Assembly: GCA_001828855.1 (NCBI GenBank)
Contig: MHZT01000006.1
Span: 124,001-188,000 of the forward strand
DNA: 64,000 bases
Reading direction: 5' to 3'
Source: Rhodobacterales bacterium RIFCSPHIGHO2_02_FULL_62_130
GTDB lineage: Bacteria > Pseudomonadota > Alphaproteobacteria > Rhodobacterales > Rhodobacteraceae
Below the pieces are notes generated by a model, which was given only the letters and a program-made list of their open reading frames with translations, did not search any database and was not told the origin of the DNA. Of this stretch, positions 25,499 to 33,648 are shown piece by piece; position 1 is the stretch's first letter; each line of letters opens with the position of its first letter. The position numbers were made by a program, and so were the translations under genes.

Positions 25499-26584
25499 AT
25501 GCTTTACTTCATCCTACGCCGGTTCGGGGTCATGCTTTTGACCGCCTTGGCGCTGACCTTCATCGTGTTCTATCTGACCAACCTGCCCCCGAATTTGGAA
25601 AAACTCGCCAAATCCGAGGCTTCTGCCCGCATGACCGATGAAGACGTGGCAAGCTGGATCGAGAAGAACGGCTATGCCACGCCGGTGCTGCGCCGCTATG
25701 GCGAATGGCTGGGTGTGATGCCCGGCTGGACCATGCTGCAAGAGGATGGAACCACGCGCGGCCGCTGCATTGCGGTCGGCAGCGATCCGGCGGCGGCCCC
25801 CCGCTTCTGCGGTCTGGTGCAAGGCACATGGGGCAAATCCACCGTGTTCAAGGAACCGGTGCAGAAAATTCTGGGCCGCGGCCTAAGCCAGACCGCATGG
25901 CTGATGCTGGCGGTGATGCTGGTGATGGTGCCGACCTCGCTGCTGCTGGGGGTGCTGTCGGGCATGCGCGAAGGATCAAAGCTTGACCGCGTGCTGTCCA
26001 CCATCGCCATCGCCTCGACCGCCACGCCGGAATATGTGTCGGGCGTGATTCTGGTGGCGCTGTTTGCTTCGGCCACGGCGGGCCTGTCCCCCATTCTGGC
26101 CGATTGGGGCTGGATTTCCGGCAAGACCCTGTTCCAAGGCACCGCCACCTCTGCGATGGACGACATCACCTTCTGGAACTTCGCGCTGCCCGTCGCCACC
26201 ATCGCGCTTTACGGCATCGGCTATATCGCCCGCATGACGCGCGCCTCGATGACCGAGGTGATGACGCAGCAATATATCCGCACCGCCCGCCTGAAAGGCG
26301 TGGCCTTCCGCGATGTGATCCTGCGCCACGCCCTGCGGAATGCGCTGATCGCCCCCTTTACCGTGATCATGCTGCAATTCCCGTGGCTGCTGAACGGCGT
26401 GGTGATCGTAGAGACCCTGTTCAACTACAAAGGCTTCGGCTGGACGCTGGTGCAAGCCGCCGGCAATAACGACATCGAGCTGCTGCTGGGCTGTTCGGTC
26501 GTGGCCGTCCTTGTTGTTCTGGTGACGCAGTTGATGTCCGACATCGGCTATGTGTTCCTGAACCCCCGCATCCGGCTTTCATAA
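25499..26584 (+). CDS. Peptide/nickel-type ABC transporter permease (DppB-like)
   Basis: This 361-residue membrane protein begins MLYFILRRFGVMLLTALALTF, the usual first transmembrane helix of DppB-type permeases. A large periplasmic loop follows (about residues 35-125). The core then has GIGYIARMTRASMTEVMTQ and YIRTARLKGV, the cytoplasmic coupling segment (about 240-270). It forms the channel with the DppC-like partner 10 bp downstream. The periplasmic loop is larger than in E. coli DppB. Confidence 0.93.
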   Translation: MLYFILRRFGVMLLTALALTFIVFYLTNLPPNLEKLAKSEASARMTDEDVASWIEKNGYATPVLRRYGEWLGVMPGWTMLQEDGTTRGRCIAVGSDPAAAPRFCGLVQGTWGKSTVFKEPVQKILGRGLSQTAWLMLAVMLVMVPTSLLLGVLSGMREGSKLDRVLSTIAIASTATPEYVSGVILVALFASATAGLSPILADWGWISGKTLFQGTATSAMDDITFWNFALPVATIALYGIGYIARMTRASMTEVMTQQYIRTARLKGVAFRDVILRHALRNALIAPFTVIMLQFPWLLNGVVIVETLFNYKGFGWTLVQAAGNNDIELLLGCSVVAVLVVLVTQLMSDIGYVFLNPRIRLS

Positions 26585-26594
26585 GGACTGACCT

Positions 26595-27761
26595 ATGGGC
26601 GAGAAACTATCCTGGGGCATGATCCTTCTCAGCATGGCACAGCAATTCCTGCCGGTCTGGATTGCGCTGGTGGCCACCTACCTGCTCTCGATCCGCTACA
26701 AGCGGCGGCTGGGGCTTTACGGCAAGCTGTTCGACAGCCCTGTCGGCATGATCGGCTTTGGCATCGTGATGTTCTGGGTGTTCACGGCGATCTTTGCCGA
26801 TCTGATCATCACGCATGACCCGCTGGGCCAGTTGTCCGGCCTGAAGAACGCGGTTCCCGGCTCGGCGCTCAAGGCCCCCAAAGAGGGGGACTACCTGCAT
26901 TACCTGCTAGGCGGCGATCACCTTGCCCGCGACGTGTTCTCGCGCATGGTGATGGGCGCGCGGCGTGTGCTGGCGATTGCGCCCGCCGCCACGGCTTTTG
27001 CCTTCATGGTCGGCGTCACCCTTGGCCTGCCTGCGGGCTATTTCGGCGGCAAGCTGGATACCACGCTGTCCTTTTTTGCCAACCTCGTGCTGGCCTTTCC
27101 GGTGATCCTGCTGTTCTACCTGCTGGTCACGCCGGAAATCCGCGTCACGGGTATCCCGACCTACCTTGCCGCGGTGCTGTTCATCTTTCCGGTGATCTTT
27201 TTCTGCACCCTGTTCAACTCGCGCTTCTTCACCAACCCGCCCAAGCGCAACCTTTATGTCGGTGTTACCCTGCTGATCGGGCTTTGGGCCTATTCCGGCC
27301 TTGCCTTCAACGCAGACCCCTTGGGCGTGTGGTCGATGGACCCGAACCTTCTGAACGTCTTCGTCTCGGTCGTCTTCGTGAACTCCCCCACCGTGTTCCG
27401 CATCGTGCGCGGCATCGTGATGGACCTGAAAGCCCGCGATTACGTCGCCGCAGGCCAGACCCGTGGCGAAGGCCCGTGGTATATCATGCTGTGGGAGATC
27501 CTGCCCAACGCGCGCGGCCCGCTGATCGTCGATTTCTGCCTCCGCATCGGCTACACCACGATCCTGCTCGGCACCCTCGGCTTCTTCGGCTTGGGCGTTT
27601 CCCCCGAATCCCCCGACTGGGGCTCGACCATCGACGATGGCCGCAAACTGCTGTCGATCTTCCCCCACCCCGCCCTCGCCCCCGCGCTGGCATTGATGAG
27701 CCTTGTCTTAGGCCTCAACCTGCTCGCCGACGGCCTTCGCGAAGAAAGCCTGAAAGACTGA
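26595..27761 (+). CDS. Peptide/nickel-type ABC transporter permease (DppC-like)
   Basis: This 388-residue protein is longer than the usual 290-310. It has an extra N-terminal hydrophobic segment and an insertion of hydrophobic sequence (about residues 170-235) before the coupling region DLKARDYVAAGQTRGEGPWY (about 276-295). The C-terminal GFFGLGVSPESPDWGSTIDD is a clear DppC/OppC signature. It pairs with the DppB-like permease. The insertion marks a distinct subgroup whose substrate I cannot name. Confidence 0.92.
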   Translation: MGEKLSWGMILLSMAQQFLPVWIALVATYLLSIRYKRRLGLYGKLFDSPVGMIGFGIVMFWVFTAIFADLIITHDPLGQLSGLKNAVPGSALKAPKEGDYLHYLLGGDHLARDVFSRMVMGARRVLAIAPAATAFAFMVGVTLGLPAGYFGGKLDTTLSFFANLVLAFPVILLFYLLVTPEIRVTGIPTYLAAVLFIFPVIFFCTLFNSRFFTNPPKRNLYVGVTLLIGLWAYSGLAFNADPLGVWSMDPNLLNVFVSVVFVNSPTVFRIVRGIVMDLKARDYVAAGQTRGEGPWYIMLWEILPNARGPLIVDFCLRIGYTTILLGTLGFFGLGVSPESPDWGSTIDDGRKLLSIFPHPALAPALALMSLVLGLNLLADGLREESLKD

Positions 27762-27775
27762 TGCCCCGCCCCGGG

Positions 27776-27826
27776 ATTCATCTGTTCATAAATATCCCGG
27801 GGGTGCGGGGGCTGGCCCCCGCTCCT
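27776..27826. repeat. AAATATCCC-type palindromic repeat
   Basis: CATCTGTTCATAAATATCCC is followed by the hairpin GCGGGGGC...GCCCCCGC. The unit sits between the second permease and the ATPase gene of the same operon. It matches the head of the units at 19866 and 37068. Confidence 0.75.
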
Positions 27827-27852
27827 ACCCTCTCCGCAAACGCGAGGCTGCC

Positions 27853-29940
27853 ATGACTGACCAACCCTGGGACCCCTCCAAACCCATCCTCGAAATCGAG
27901 AACCTCTCGATCTCGTTCTTCACCCGCCTGCGCGAAATCCCTGCGGTGATGGATTTTTCCTGCACGGTGATGGCGGGGGAATCGATGGGGCTGGTGGGCG
28001 AATCCGGTTGCGGCAAATCCACCGTCGCGCTGGCGGTGATGCGCGATCTGGGCAAGAACGGCAAAATCGTCGGCGGCAGCATCCGCTTCAAGGGCCGCGA
28101 TCTGACCCATATGTCGGAAGAAGAGCTGCGCCACCTGCGCGGCTCGGAAATCGCGATGATCTATCAGGAACCGATGGCCTCGCTGAACCCGGCGATGAAG
28201 ATCGGCGCGCAGCTTGCCGAAGTGCCGATGATCCATCAGGGCATGTCGAAAGACGAGGCGTGGAAGCTGGCCCGCCAGATCGTCGCCGATGTGCGCCTGC
28301 CCGACCCCGACCGCATCCTGAACGCCTATCCGCACCAGCTTTCGGGCGGCCAGCAACAGCGCATTGTCATCGCGATGGCGCTGATGTCGAAACCCGCGCT
28401 GCTGATTCTGGACGAACCCACCACCGCGCTTGACGTGACGGTCGAGGCTGGCATCGTCGATCTGGTCAAGGATCTGGGCCATAAATACGGCACCTCGATG
28501 CTGTTCATCAGCCACAACCTTGGCCTGATCCTTGATGTCTGCGACCGGCTTTGCGTGATGTATTCCGGCGAGGCTGTGGAAACCGGCAACGTGCGCGAAG
28601 TCTTTGACAAGATGCGCCACCCCTATACGCAGGCGCTGTTCCGTTCGATCCCGCTGCCGGGGGCCGACAAGAACTCGCATCCGCTGGTGGCCATCCCCGG
28701 CAACTTCCCGCTGCCGCATGAACGCCCGCAGGGGTGCAACTTCGGCCCGCGCTGCGATTACTTTCAGGACGGCCGCTGCAACGCCGCCGAGGTTGCCATG
28801 TCGACGGTTCCGGGCAACGACCGCCACGAAAGCCGCTGCCTGAAATGGCAGGAAATCGACTGGGACGCACCGGTCAAGGCCAAAATCGCCAAAGAGAAAA
28901 CCCCCATCGGCCGCGTCGTGTTGAAGATGGCCGACCTGAAGAAATACTACTCCGTCTCGGGCGGGTCTTTCGGATCAGGCTCGAAGAAAGTGGTCAAGGC
29001 CAATGAAACCCTGTCCTTCGAGGCGCGCGAGGGCGAGACGCTGGCCATCGTCGGCGAATCCGGCTGCGGCAAATCCACCTTCGCCAAGGTTCTGATGGGG
29101 CTGGAAACCGCGACCAGCGGCAGCATCATGCTGTTTGACGAAAACGTGCAATCGACGCCGATCCAGAAACGCAACGTCGATACCGTCTCAAGCGTGCAGA
29201 TGGTGTTCCAGAACCCGTTCGACACCCTGAACCCGTCAATGAACGTGGGCCGCCAGATCATCCGCGCGCTTGAGATTTTCAAGCAAGGCAAGTCCGACGA
29301 AGAGCGTCACGCGCGGATGCTAGAGCTTCTGGACCTTGTGAAACTCCCCCGCGCCTTTGCCGAACGCATGCCGCGGCAGCTTTCGGGCGGGCAGAAGCAG
29401 CGCGTCGGCATCGCGCGGGCCTTTGCCGGTGGCGCCAAGGTGGTGGTGGCGGATGAACCCGTCTCGGCCCTTGACGTCTCGGTGCAGGCCGCCGTGACCG
29501 ATCTGCTGATGGACATCCAGCGCGAGAACAAGACGACACTCCTGTTCATCAGCCACGATTTGTCGATCGTGCGCTACCTCAGCGACCGCGTGATGGTGAT
29601 GTATCTGGGCCATGTCGTCGAGATGGGAACCACCGATCAGGTGTTCCAGCCCCCCTACCACCCCTATACCGAAGCGCTGCTCTCGGCAGTCCCAATCGCC
29701 GACACCAAGGTGATCCGCAAACGCATCGTGCTGGAAGGCGACATCCCCTCGGCGGTGAACCCTCCCCCCGGCTGCCCCTTCCAGACCCGCTGCCGCTGGA
29801 AATCGCAGGTGCCAAACGGGTTGTGCGACCGCGAAATGCCTCCGGTTCAAACGCTGGAAGGTGGCCACCAGATCAAATGCCACCTGTCGGCTGACGTGCT
29901 GGCCACGATGGAACCCGTGATCAAAACCGCCGCAGAATGA
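27853..29940 (+). CDS. Fused double ATP-binding protein of peptide-type ABC importer (DppD-DppF fusion)
   Basis: This 695-residue protein contains two complete nucleotide-binding domains. The first has Walker A GESGCGKSTVA (about residues 53-63), signature LSGGQQQRIVIAMA and Walker B LLILDEPTTALD. The second has GESGCGKSTFA (about 402), signature LSGGQKQRVGIARA and VVVADEPVSALD. Each half ends with an oligopeptide-type C-terminal cysteine region (GCNFGPRCDYF near 290; CPFQTRCRWK near 645). Such fusions replace separate DppD and DppF in some alphaproteobacteria. It energises the permeases at 25499 and 26595. Confidence 0.95.
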   Translation: MTDQPWDPSKPILEIENLSISFFTRLREIPAVMDFSCTVMAGESMGLVGESGCGKSTVALAVMRDLGKNGKIVGGSIRFKGRDLTHMSEEELRHLRGSEIAMIYQEPMASLNPAMKIGAQLAEVPMIHQGMSKDEAWKLARQIVADVRLPDPDRILNAYPHQLSGGQQQRIVIAMALMSKPALLILDEPTTALDVTVEAGIVDLVKDLGHKYGTSMLFISHNLGLILDVCDRLCVMYSGEAVETGNVREVFDKMRHPYTQALFRSIPLPGADKNSHPLVAIPGNFPLPHERPQGCNFGPRCDYFQDGRCNAAEVAMSTVPGNDRHESRCLKWQEIDWDAPVKAKIAKEKTPIGRVVLKMADLKKYYSVSGGSFGSGSKKVVKANETLSFEAREGETLAIVGESGCGKSTFAKVLMGLETATSGSIMLFDENVQSTPIQKRNVDTVSSVQMVFQNPFDTLNPSMNVGRQIIRALEIFKQGKSDEERHARMLELLDLVKLPRAFAERMPRQLSGGQKQRVGIARAFAGGAKVVVADEPVSALDVSVQAAVTDLLMDIQRENKTTLLFISHDLSIVRYLSDRVMVMYLGHVVEMGTTDQVFQPPYHPYTEALLSAVPIADTKVIRKRIVLEGDIPSAVNPPPGCPFQTRCRWKSQVPNGLCDREMPPVQTLEGGHQIKCHLSADVLATMEPVIKTAAE

Positions 29941-29950
29941 CCCTGCGATC

Positions 29951-30120
29951 AGGGTGCGTGAAATCACGCACCCTACCCCTCGCATTTCATCTTGGCCTAA
30001 ATACTCCCGCCGGAGGCATCCGGCCTTGGCCGCAAGAGCCTCCGGCGGGAGTATTTAGGCCAAGATGAAGCAAAAGGCCGTTTACCGGCGGGTGTAGGGT
30101 GTGTGCTTTGCACGCACCCC
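29951..30120. repeat. Composite nested palindromic repeat, copy 3
   Basis: An outer GGTGCGTG-type palindrome (29951-29978) and a degraded inverse (30092-30120) flank inverted GCCTCCGGCGGGAGTATTT units at 29986-30017 and 30038-30069. It separates the convergent ABC ATPase and lytic transglycosylase genes, and its outer end touches the transglycosylase stop at 30124. It is likely a bidirectional terminator. Confidence 0.9.
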
Positions 30121-30123
30121 GCG

Positions 30124-30741
30124 TCAGCCCAGAATGGCTTTGACGTAGTTCTGCGTCTCGTCATAGGGCGGGATGCCGCCGTGTTTTTCCACCGCCATCG
30201 GACCCGCGTTATAGGCGGCCAAAGCCAGCCGCCAGCTGCCAAAGCGGTCATACATCATCCGCAGATAGCGCGCCCCGCCTTCAAGGTTCTGGCCGGGGTC
30301 ATTGATATCCACCCCCAGACGATCCGCCGTGCCGGGCATCAGTTGCGCCAGCCCTGTCGCGCCTTTGACCGAGACCGCGCCTGCGTTCCACCCGCTTTCC
30401 TGCTGCACCAGCCGCAGGAACATTTCCTCTGGCACGCCGTGTTTACGGGCCATTTCCCGCGCGACTTCCAGATATTCGCCCTTGTATTTGCCGCTATAGG
30501 TCGCGCTTGCGCCGCTGCCGCTTGCGGCCTCTTCCGGTTTGTAATCGGGCCGCAATTTCACCGAGGCGCTGTATTGTTTGGCCAGACGGCCATCCAGCAA
30601 GGCGGCTTGGGATTTGAACACAGAGGTACGGTTCTTGGTCGAGCCGGACAGCTTCAGCCCTTCGGCATCGGCCAGAGTCGGCAGGCACAGCGCCAAAGCA
30701 GCAGCAAGACTGATCCGAACCACTGGATGAAAAGACAACAT
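30124..30741 (-). CDS. Lytic transglycosylase (SLT domain)
   Basis: This 205-residue protein has a Sec signal ([17 protein letters not shown], about residues 12-28) and a C-terminal SLT domain. The catalytic Glu lies in [21 protein letters not shown] (about 111-131) with [11 protein letters not shown] and [10 protein letters not shown] downstream. It cleaves peptidoglycan between MurNAc and GlcNAc with 1,6-anhydro formation. The region between signal and domain (about 30-85) is low-complexity and probably a linker. It stands alone, divergent from ssb. Confidence 0.92.
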   Translation of the reverse strand: MLSFHPVVRISLAAALALCLPTLADAEGLKLSGSTKNRTSVFKSQAALLDGRLAKQYSASVKLRPDYKPEEAASGSGASATYSGKYKGEYLEVAREMARKHGVPEEMFLRLVQQESGWNAGAVSVKGATGLAQLMPGTADRLGVDINDPGQNLEGGARYLRMMYDRFGSWRLALAAYNAGPMAVEKHGGIPPYDETQNYVKAILG

Positions 30742-31150
30742 CTTGATTTCCGCTTACCGCAATCGGCAGGACTATAGCCGATTTCGCAGAGGTTTCCAGT
30801 GTGCAACGGCCATCGGCAAGGCTTTGCCGACTGGCCCCGTCTGGCCTGCGGGTATTCTGGCGGCACGGACGCGCAGCAGGAAGCCGGATGTGCAAAGCCT
30901 CTGGAACAGGATCAACCCGGAATGCCGCGCGCCCTGTCCGGCCCGTCGCCATGTTATCACCCTGTTTTAACCGCTGTCGCATGACGTATGGCTTGACCCG
31001 TGCCATTAGCTCGTGCCGCCGAACCCGCCCCGACAGCATCCGCAAAGCCGCTTGGGCAGTTTGGTTGCAGCAGATTGGGGGGCGGTCTATAGATTTTGCT
31101 AACCAAGTCCGGCGAAACTGCCGGACAGAGGCGGAATCAGGGAGAATCGC
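30742..31150. other. 409-bp divergent intergenic region upstream of ssb
   Basis: No supported gene is found in this stretch. It contains the ssb promoter candidate (31065-31093) and a perfect hairpin GTCCGGC/GCCGGAC at 31107-31126 in the ssb leader, 24 bp before the start codon. I see no alphaproteobacterial SOS box of the GTTC-N7-GTTC type. The AT-poor part 30800-30960 shows several small inverted repeats but nothing convincing. Confidence 0.5.
31065..31093 (+). promoter_or_regulatory. Promoter candidate for ssb
   Basis: TTGCAG (31065-31070) and TATAGA (31088-31093) are separated by 17 bp. Transcription would start near 31100, giving a leader of about 50 bases that begins with the GTCCGGC hairpin. 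Confidence 0.5.
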
Positions 31151-31690
31151 ATGGCAGGCGTCAACAAGGTCATCATCGTCGGCAATCTGGGCCGCGATCC
31201 GGAAGTGCGGTCGTTCCAGAACGGCGGCCGGGTCGTGAACCTGAACATCGCCACCTCGGAAACCTGGCGTGACAAGGCCTCGGGCGAACGCAAGGAACGC
31301 ACCGAATGGCATCGCGTGGCGATCATGAACGAAGCCTTGGGCAAGATTGCCGAGCAATATCTGCGGAAAGGCTCGACCGTCTATATCGAAGGCCAGTTGG
31401 AAACCCGCAAATGGCAAGACCAGTCGGGGGCCGAGCGTTACACCACCGAGATCGTGCTGCGTCCGTTCCGGGGGGAGTTGACCTTGCTGGGCGGGCGTGA
31501 CGGCGGCGGCGCGGGCGGTGGGGCTGGCGGCGGCGGCTATGACGATCGTGGCGGATATGAAGATCAGGGCAGCGGCTATGGCGGCGGATCATCGGGAGGC
31601 GGCGCTGCGCGCGGCGGATCGGGCGGCGGCTTTGGCGGCGGCGCAGGGGGCGGTGGCCGCTCGGACATGGACGACGAAATTCCGTTCTAA
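31151..31690 (+). CDS. ssb: Single-stranded DNA-binding protein
   Basis: This 179-residue protein has an N-terminal OB fold: [21 protein letters not shown], cut here to the first turns, with aromatic residues in [12 protein letters not shown] and RKWQDQ-type strands. A glycine-rich flexible linker follows (about residues 115-170), with the acidic tip MDDEIPF at the end that recruits partner proteins. It coats single-stranded DNA in replication and repair as a tetramer. The start at 31151 follows AGGGAGA. An intrinsic terminator follows the stop. Confidence 0.97.
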   Translation: MAGVNKVIIVGNLGRDPEVRSFQNGGRVVNLNIATSETWRDKASGERKERTEWHRVAIMNEALGKIAEQYLRKGSTVYIEGQLETRKWQDQSGAERYTTEIVLRPFRGELTLLGGRDGGGAGGGAGGGGYDDRGGYEDQGSGYGGGSSGGGAARGGSGGGFGGGAGGGGRSDMDDEIPF

Positions 31691-31697
31691 GGACGGC

Positions 31698-31730
31698 AAG
31701 GCGGCAGGTGCAGACCTTGCCGCCTTTATC
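31698..31730 (+). terminator. Terminator candidate after ssb
   Basis: AAGGCGGCA (31698) pairs with TGCCGCCTT (31718) over an 11-base loop, followed by TAT. The T-run is weak, so termination may be partial. Confidence 0.5.
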
Positions 31731-31790
31731 CTATATCGGGGATGACAGTTTGCCGCGCTGCGGCTCTGGACCTTTGCCGGTAATTCCCTA

Positions 31791-31812
31791 TATAATTGCT
31801 CAACAACTGAGC
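31791..31812 (+). promoter_or_regulatory. Extended -10 and overlapping palindrome upstream of sufT
   Basis: A perfect TATAAT (31791-31796), rare in this GC-rich genome, is followed at once by the inverted repeat GCTCA-acaac-TGAGC (31798-31812) at the expected transcription start. No good -35 is present. The arrangement suits a repressor or Fe-S responsive regulator; this is inference. Confidence 0.45.
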
Positions 31813-31821
31813 GAGACGCAG

Positions 31822-32184
31822 ATGAACCAGCCGCAGGACTCGATCGAGGGCGCGCCCCTGATCCGCCCATCGACCACCGACCACCCGCTTTACGACTCTG
31901 TGGTCGAGGCTTGCCGCACGGTGTTCGACCCTGAAATTCCGGTCAATATCTATGACTTGGGGCTGGTCTATACCATCGACATCAGCCCCGAGAACGAGGT
32001 CGAGATCCTGATGACCCTGACCGCCCCCGGCTGTCCGGTGGCCGGTGAGATGCCGGGTTGGGTTCAGGATGCGGTCGAACCTGTGGCGGGCGTCAAGCAG
32101 GTGAATGTCGGCATGACCTTCGATCCGCCTTGGGGGATGGAGATGATGTCTGACGAGGCGCGGCTGGAACTGGGGTTCATGTAA
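31822..32184 (+). CDS. sufT: DUF59/MIP18-type Fe-S assembly factor (SufT-like)
   Basis: This 120-residue protein has the DUF59 core: VVEACRTVFDPEIPVNIYDLG (slightly over one motif, about residues 26-46), LTLTAPGCPVAGEMPGW with the conserved Cys (about 70-86) and VGMTFDPPWGMEMMSDEARLE (about 98-115). SufT proteins help mature iron-sulfur proteins and often close suf operons. Here the gene is separate from suf genes, but an A-type carrier lies 1.5 kb downstream. The frame is open back to 31708, but the ATG at 31822 gives the family length and lies 10 bp after the promoter palindrome. Confidence 0.88.
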   Translation: MNQPQDSIEGAPLIRPSTTDHPLYDSVVEACRTVFDPEIPVNIYDLGLVYTIDISPENEVEILMTLTAPGCPVAGEMPGWVQDAVEPVAGVKQVNVGMTFDPPWGMEMMSDEARLELGFM

Positions 32185-32186
32185 GC

Positions 32187-32291
32187 GCAAGCCGCAAGGA
32201 TTGCACAGATAGCAGGCAAGTCTATGGGCTTGCAAGATTACTAAGCAAGCCCTCAGGCTTGCAAAAAGACGATGCAAGTGTTAAGACTTGC
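32187..32291 (+). promoter_or_regulatory. Four phased palindromic operators with 29-bp period
   Basis: Four 18-bp sites of the form GCAAG-N8-CTTGC lie at 32187-32204 (right arm ATTGC), 32216-32233, 32245-32262 and 32274-32291. Their centres are exactly 29 bp apart each time. The N8 and 11-bp linkers differ between units, so only the palindrome arms and the spacing are kept. A possible -35 TTGCAA (32259-32264) overlaps the third site, and the last site ends 2 bp before the ATG of the SatD-like gene. The layout is that of a repressor array. Confidence 0.75.
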
Positions 32292-32293
32292 AC

Positions 32294-32920
32294 ATGAAAC
32301 CTCAAGCCGCAGTTCTGACCGGTGACCTGATCGACTCGACCCTTGCCGGTCCCGAGGCGGTTGCAAATGCCATGCAGGCCATTGCCGCAGCCGTGCAATC
32401 GGTGGATGGCGCACGCTTTGACCGGTTTCGGGGGGATGGCTGGCAAGCCTATTGCGACAATGCATGTGATGCTTTCCGCCTGACGGTGCTGGTTCTGGCT
32501 GCGCTGCGCGCCCGTCCCGATTTGCCGCAGACCCGTCTGGCCGTGGCCACAGGACCAACCGATCCACTGCCCGCGACAGGGCTGGCCGGTGCCAGCGGCG
32601 CGGCCTTTGTGTTGTCGGGACAGATGCTTGATGCAATCGGGCGCGAACGCCTCATGTTCATGGGAATCTCGGATCTGGCAATTTGGCAAAGACCCCTGTT
32701 TTCCTATCTGGATTGGCAATCGGCACGCTGGACTGCCCAACAGGCCGAAGCTGTCTTGATTGCCTTTCGGCATGATCCCCCAAGGCCGCGTGACGTGGCC
32801 GAAACACTGGGCATCAGCCGACAGGCAACGGAAGCCCGCCTGAAGGGCGCAGGCTATGCGCCGCTTGCCGCTTCGATCACGGCCTTTCAGATTACACCCG
32901 AGGGCCACCCCCATGATTGA
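32294..32920 (+). CDS. SatD-like protein with C-terminal helix-turn-helix
   Basis: This 208-residue protein has an N-terminal domain with TGDLIDS (about residues 9-15) and RFRGDGWQAY (about 45-54). These two Asp-bearing motifs sit as the metal-site Asp residues do in cyclase/polymerase palm folds. The C-terminal part (WTAQQAEAVLIAF, then VAETLGISRQATEARLKGAG, about 150-195) is a helix-turn-helix of sigma-region-4 type. This matches the SatD family, whose biochemistry is unknown. It overlaps the DUF3307 gene by 8 bp. There is no ribosome site, so a leaderless message is possible. An in-frame TTG lies at 32288. Autoregulation through the phased sites upstream is my inference. Confidence 0.75.
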   Translation: MKPQAAVLTGDLIDSTLAGPEAVANAMQAIAAAVQSVDGARFDRFRGDGWQAYCDNACDAFRLTVLVLAALRARPDLPQTRLAVATGPTDPLPATGLAGASGAAFVLSGQMLDAIGRERLMFMGISDLAIWQRPLFSYLDWQSARWTAQQAEAVLIAFRHDPPRPRDVAETLGISRQATEARLKGAGYAPLAASITAFQITPEGHPHD

Positions 32921-33626
32921 AACCCTGACCGCGCTGTTGTTCGCCCATATCGTCGCGGATTTCGTGCTGCAAACCCGCTGGATGGTGGAAAACAAGTCGC
33001 GGGTGGCTGGTCTGGCGGTGCATGGGGCGCTGGTGGGGGTAACGGCGGGGCTGACCTTGGGCGGTCTGTCTTTGGCGGTGCTATGGCTGGCAGGAATGCA
33101 TCTGCTGACCGATTATGCAAAGACCCGCGCACCAAAGGGGCTGGCAGCTTTTGCGGCCGATCAGGCGGCGCATCTGGTCACCCTTCTGGCACTGGCGCTA
33201 TGGCAGCCGGACTTGTGGCAGGCGGGGCTTTGGGCGGGACGGGCGGATTGGGTGCTGCCGGTCATGGCTGTAACGGGCGGCGCAATCCTTGCCACACGGG
33301 CGGGCGGTTTTGCGATCGGGATGCTGATGGCGCCGTTCGTGGCAGCCTCGCCCGATGGGTTGACAGGTGGCGGGCGGGTGATCGGCCTGCTGGAGCGCGG
33401 GTTGATCTTTGCGATGATCCTGCTGGGCCAGCCCGAGGGCGTGGGCCTTTTGATCGCCGCCAAATCCATCCTGCGCTTTGGCGCGGTCAAGGATGACAGG
33501 GCGGCCTCGGAATATGTCATCATCGGCACGCTGGCATCCTTTGGCTGGGCGATGATCGCGGCACATGCGACGCTGGCGCTGACTTCTTTGCTGCCGCCGC
33601 TTGGAATCTTGCCCGCGACGCCCTAG
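32913..33626 (+). CDS. DUF3307 membrane protein
   Basis: This 237-residue polytopic protein has the DUF3307 signature at its start, HIVADFVLQTRWMVENKSR (about residues 11-29), then HLLTDYAKTRAPK (about 64-76), with conserved His and Asp facing the membrane boundary. About six hydrophobic helices follow. The ATG at 32913 lies inside the end of the SatD-like gene (8-bp overlap), so both are made together. SatD/DUF3307 adjacency recurs in bacteria, but no function is known. A membrane enzyme or channel controlled by the SatD-like partner is one reading. Confidence 0.82.
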   Translation: MIETLTALLFAHIVADFVLQTRWMVENKSRVAGLAVHGALVGVTAGLTLGGLSLAVLWLAGMHLLTDYAKTRAPKGLAAFAADQAAHLVTLLALALWQPDLWQAGLWAGRADWVLPVMAVTGGAILATRAGGFAIGMLMAPFVAASPDGLTGGGRVIGLLERGLIFAMILLGQPEGVGLLIAAKSILRFGAVKDDRAASEYVIIGTLASFGWAMIAAHATLALTSLLPPLGILPATP

Positions 33627-33648
33627 ATTGGGACAAAAGGAGTATCCC

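Noticed and set aside
32187-32291. 29-bp-period array as a CRISPR
   Set aside because: The units are 18-bp palindromes with 11-bp linkers and variable centres. Repeats and spacers are too short, and no cas gene is near.
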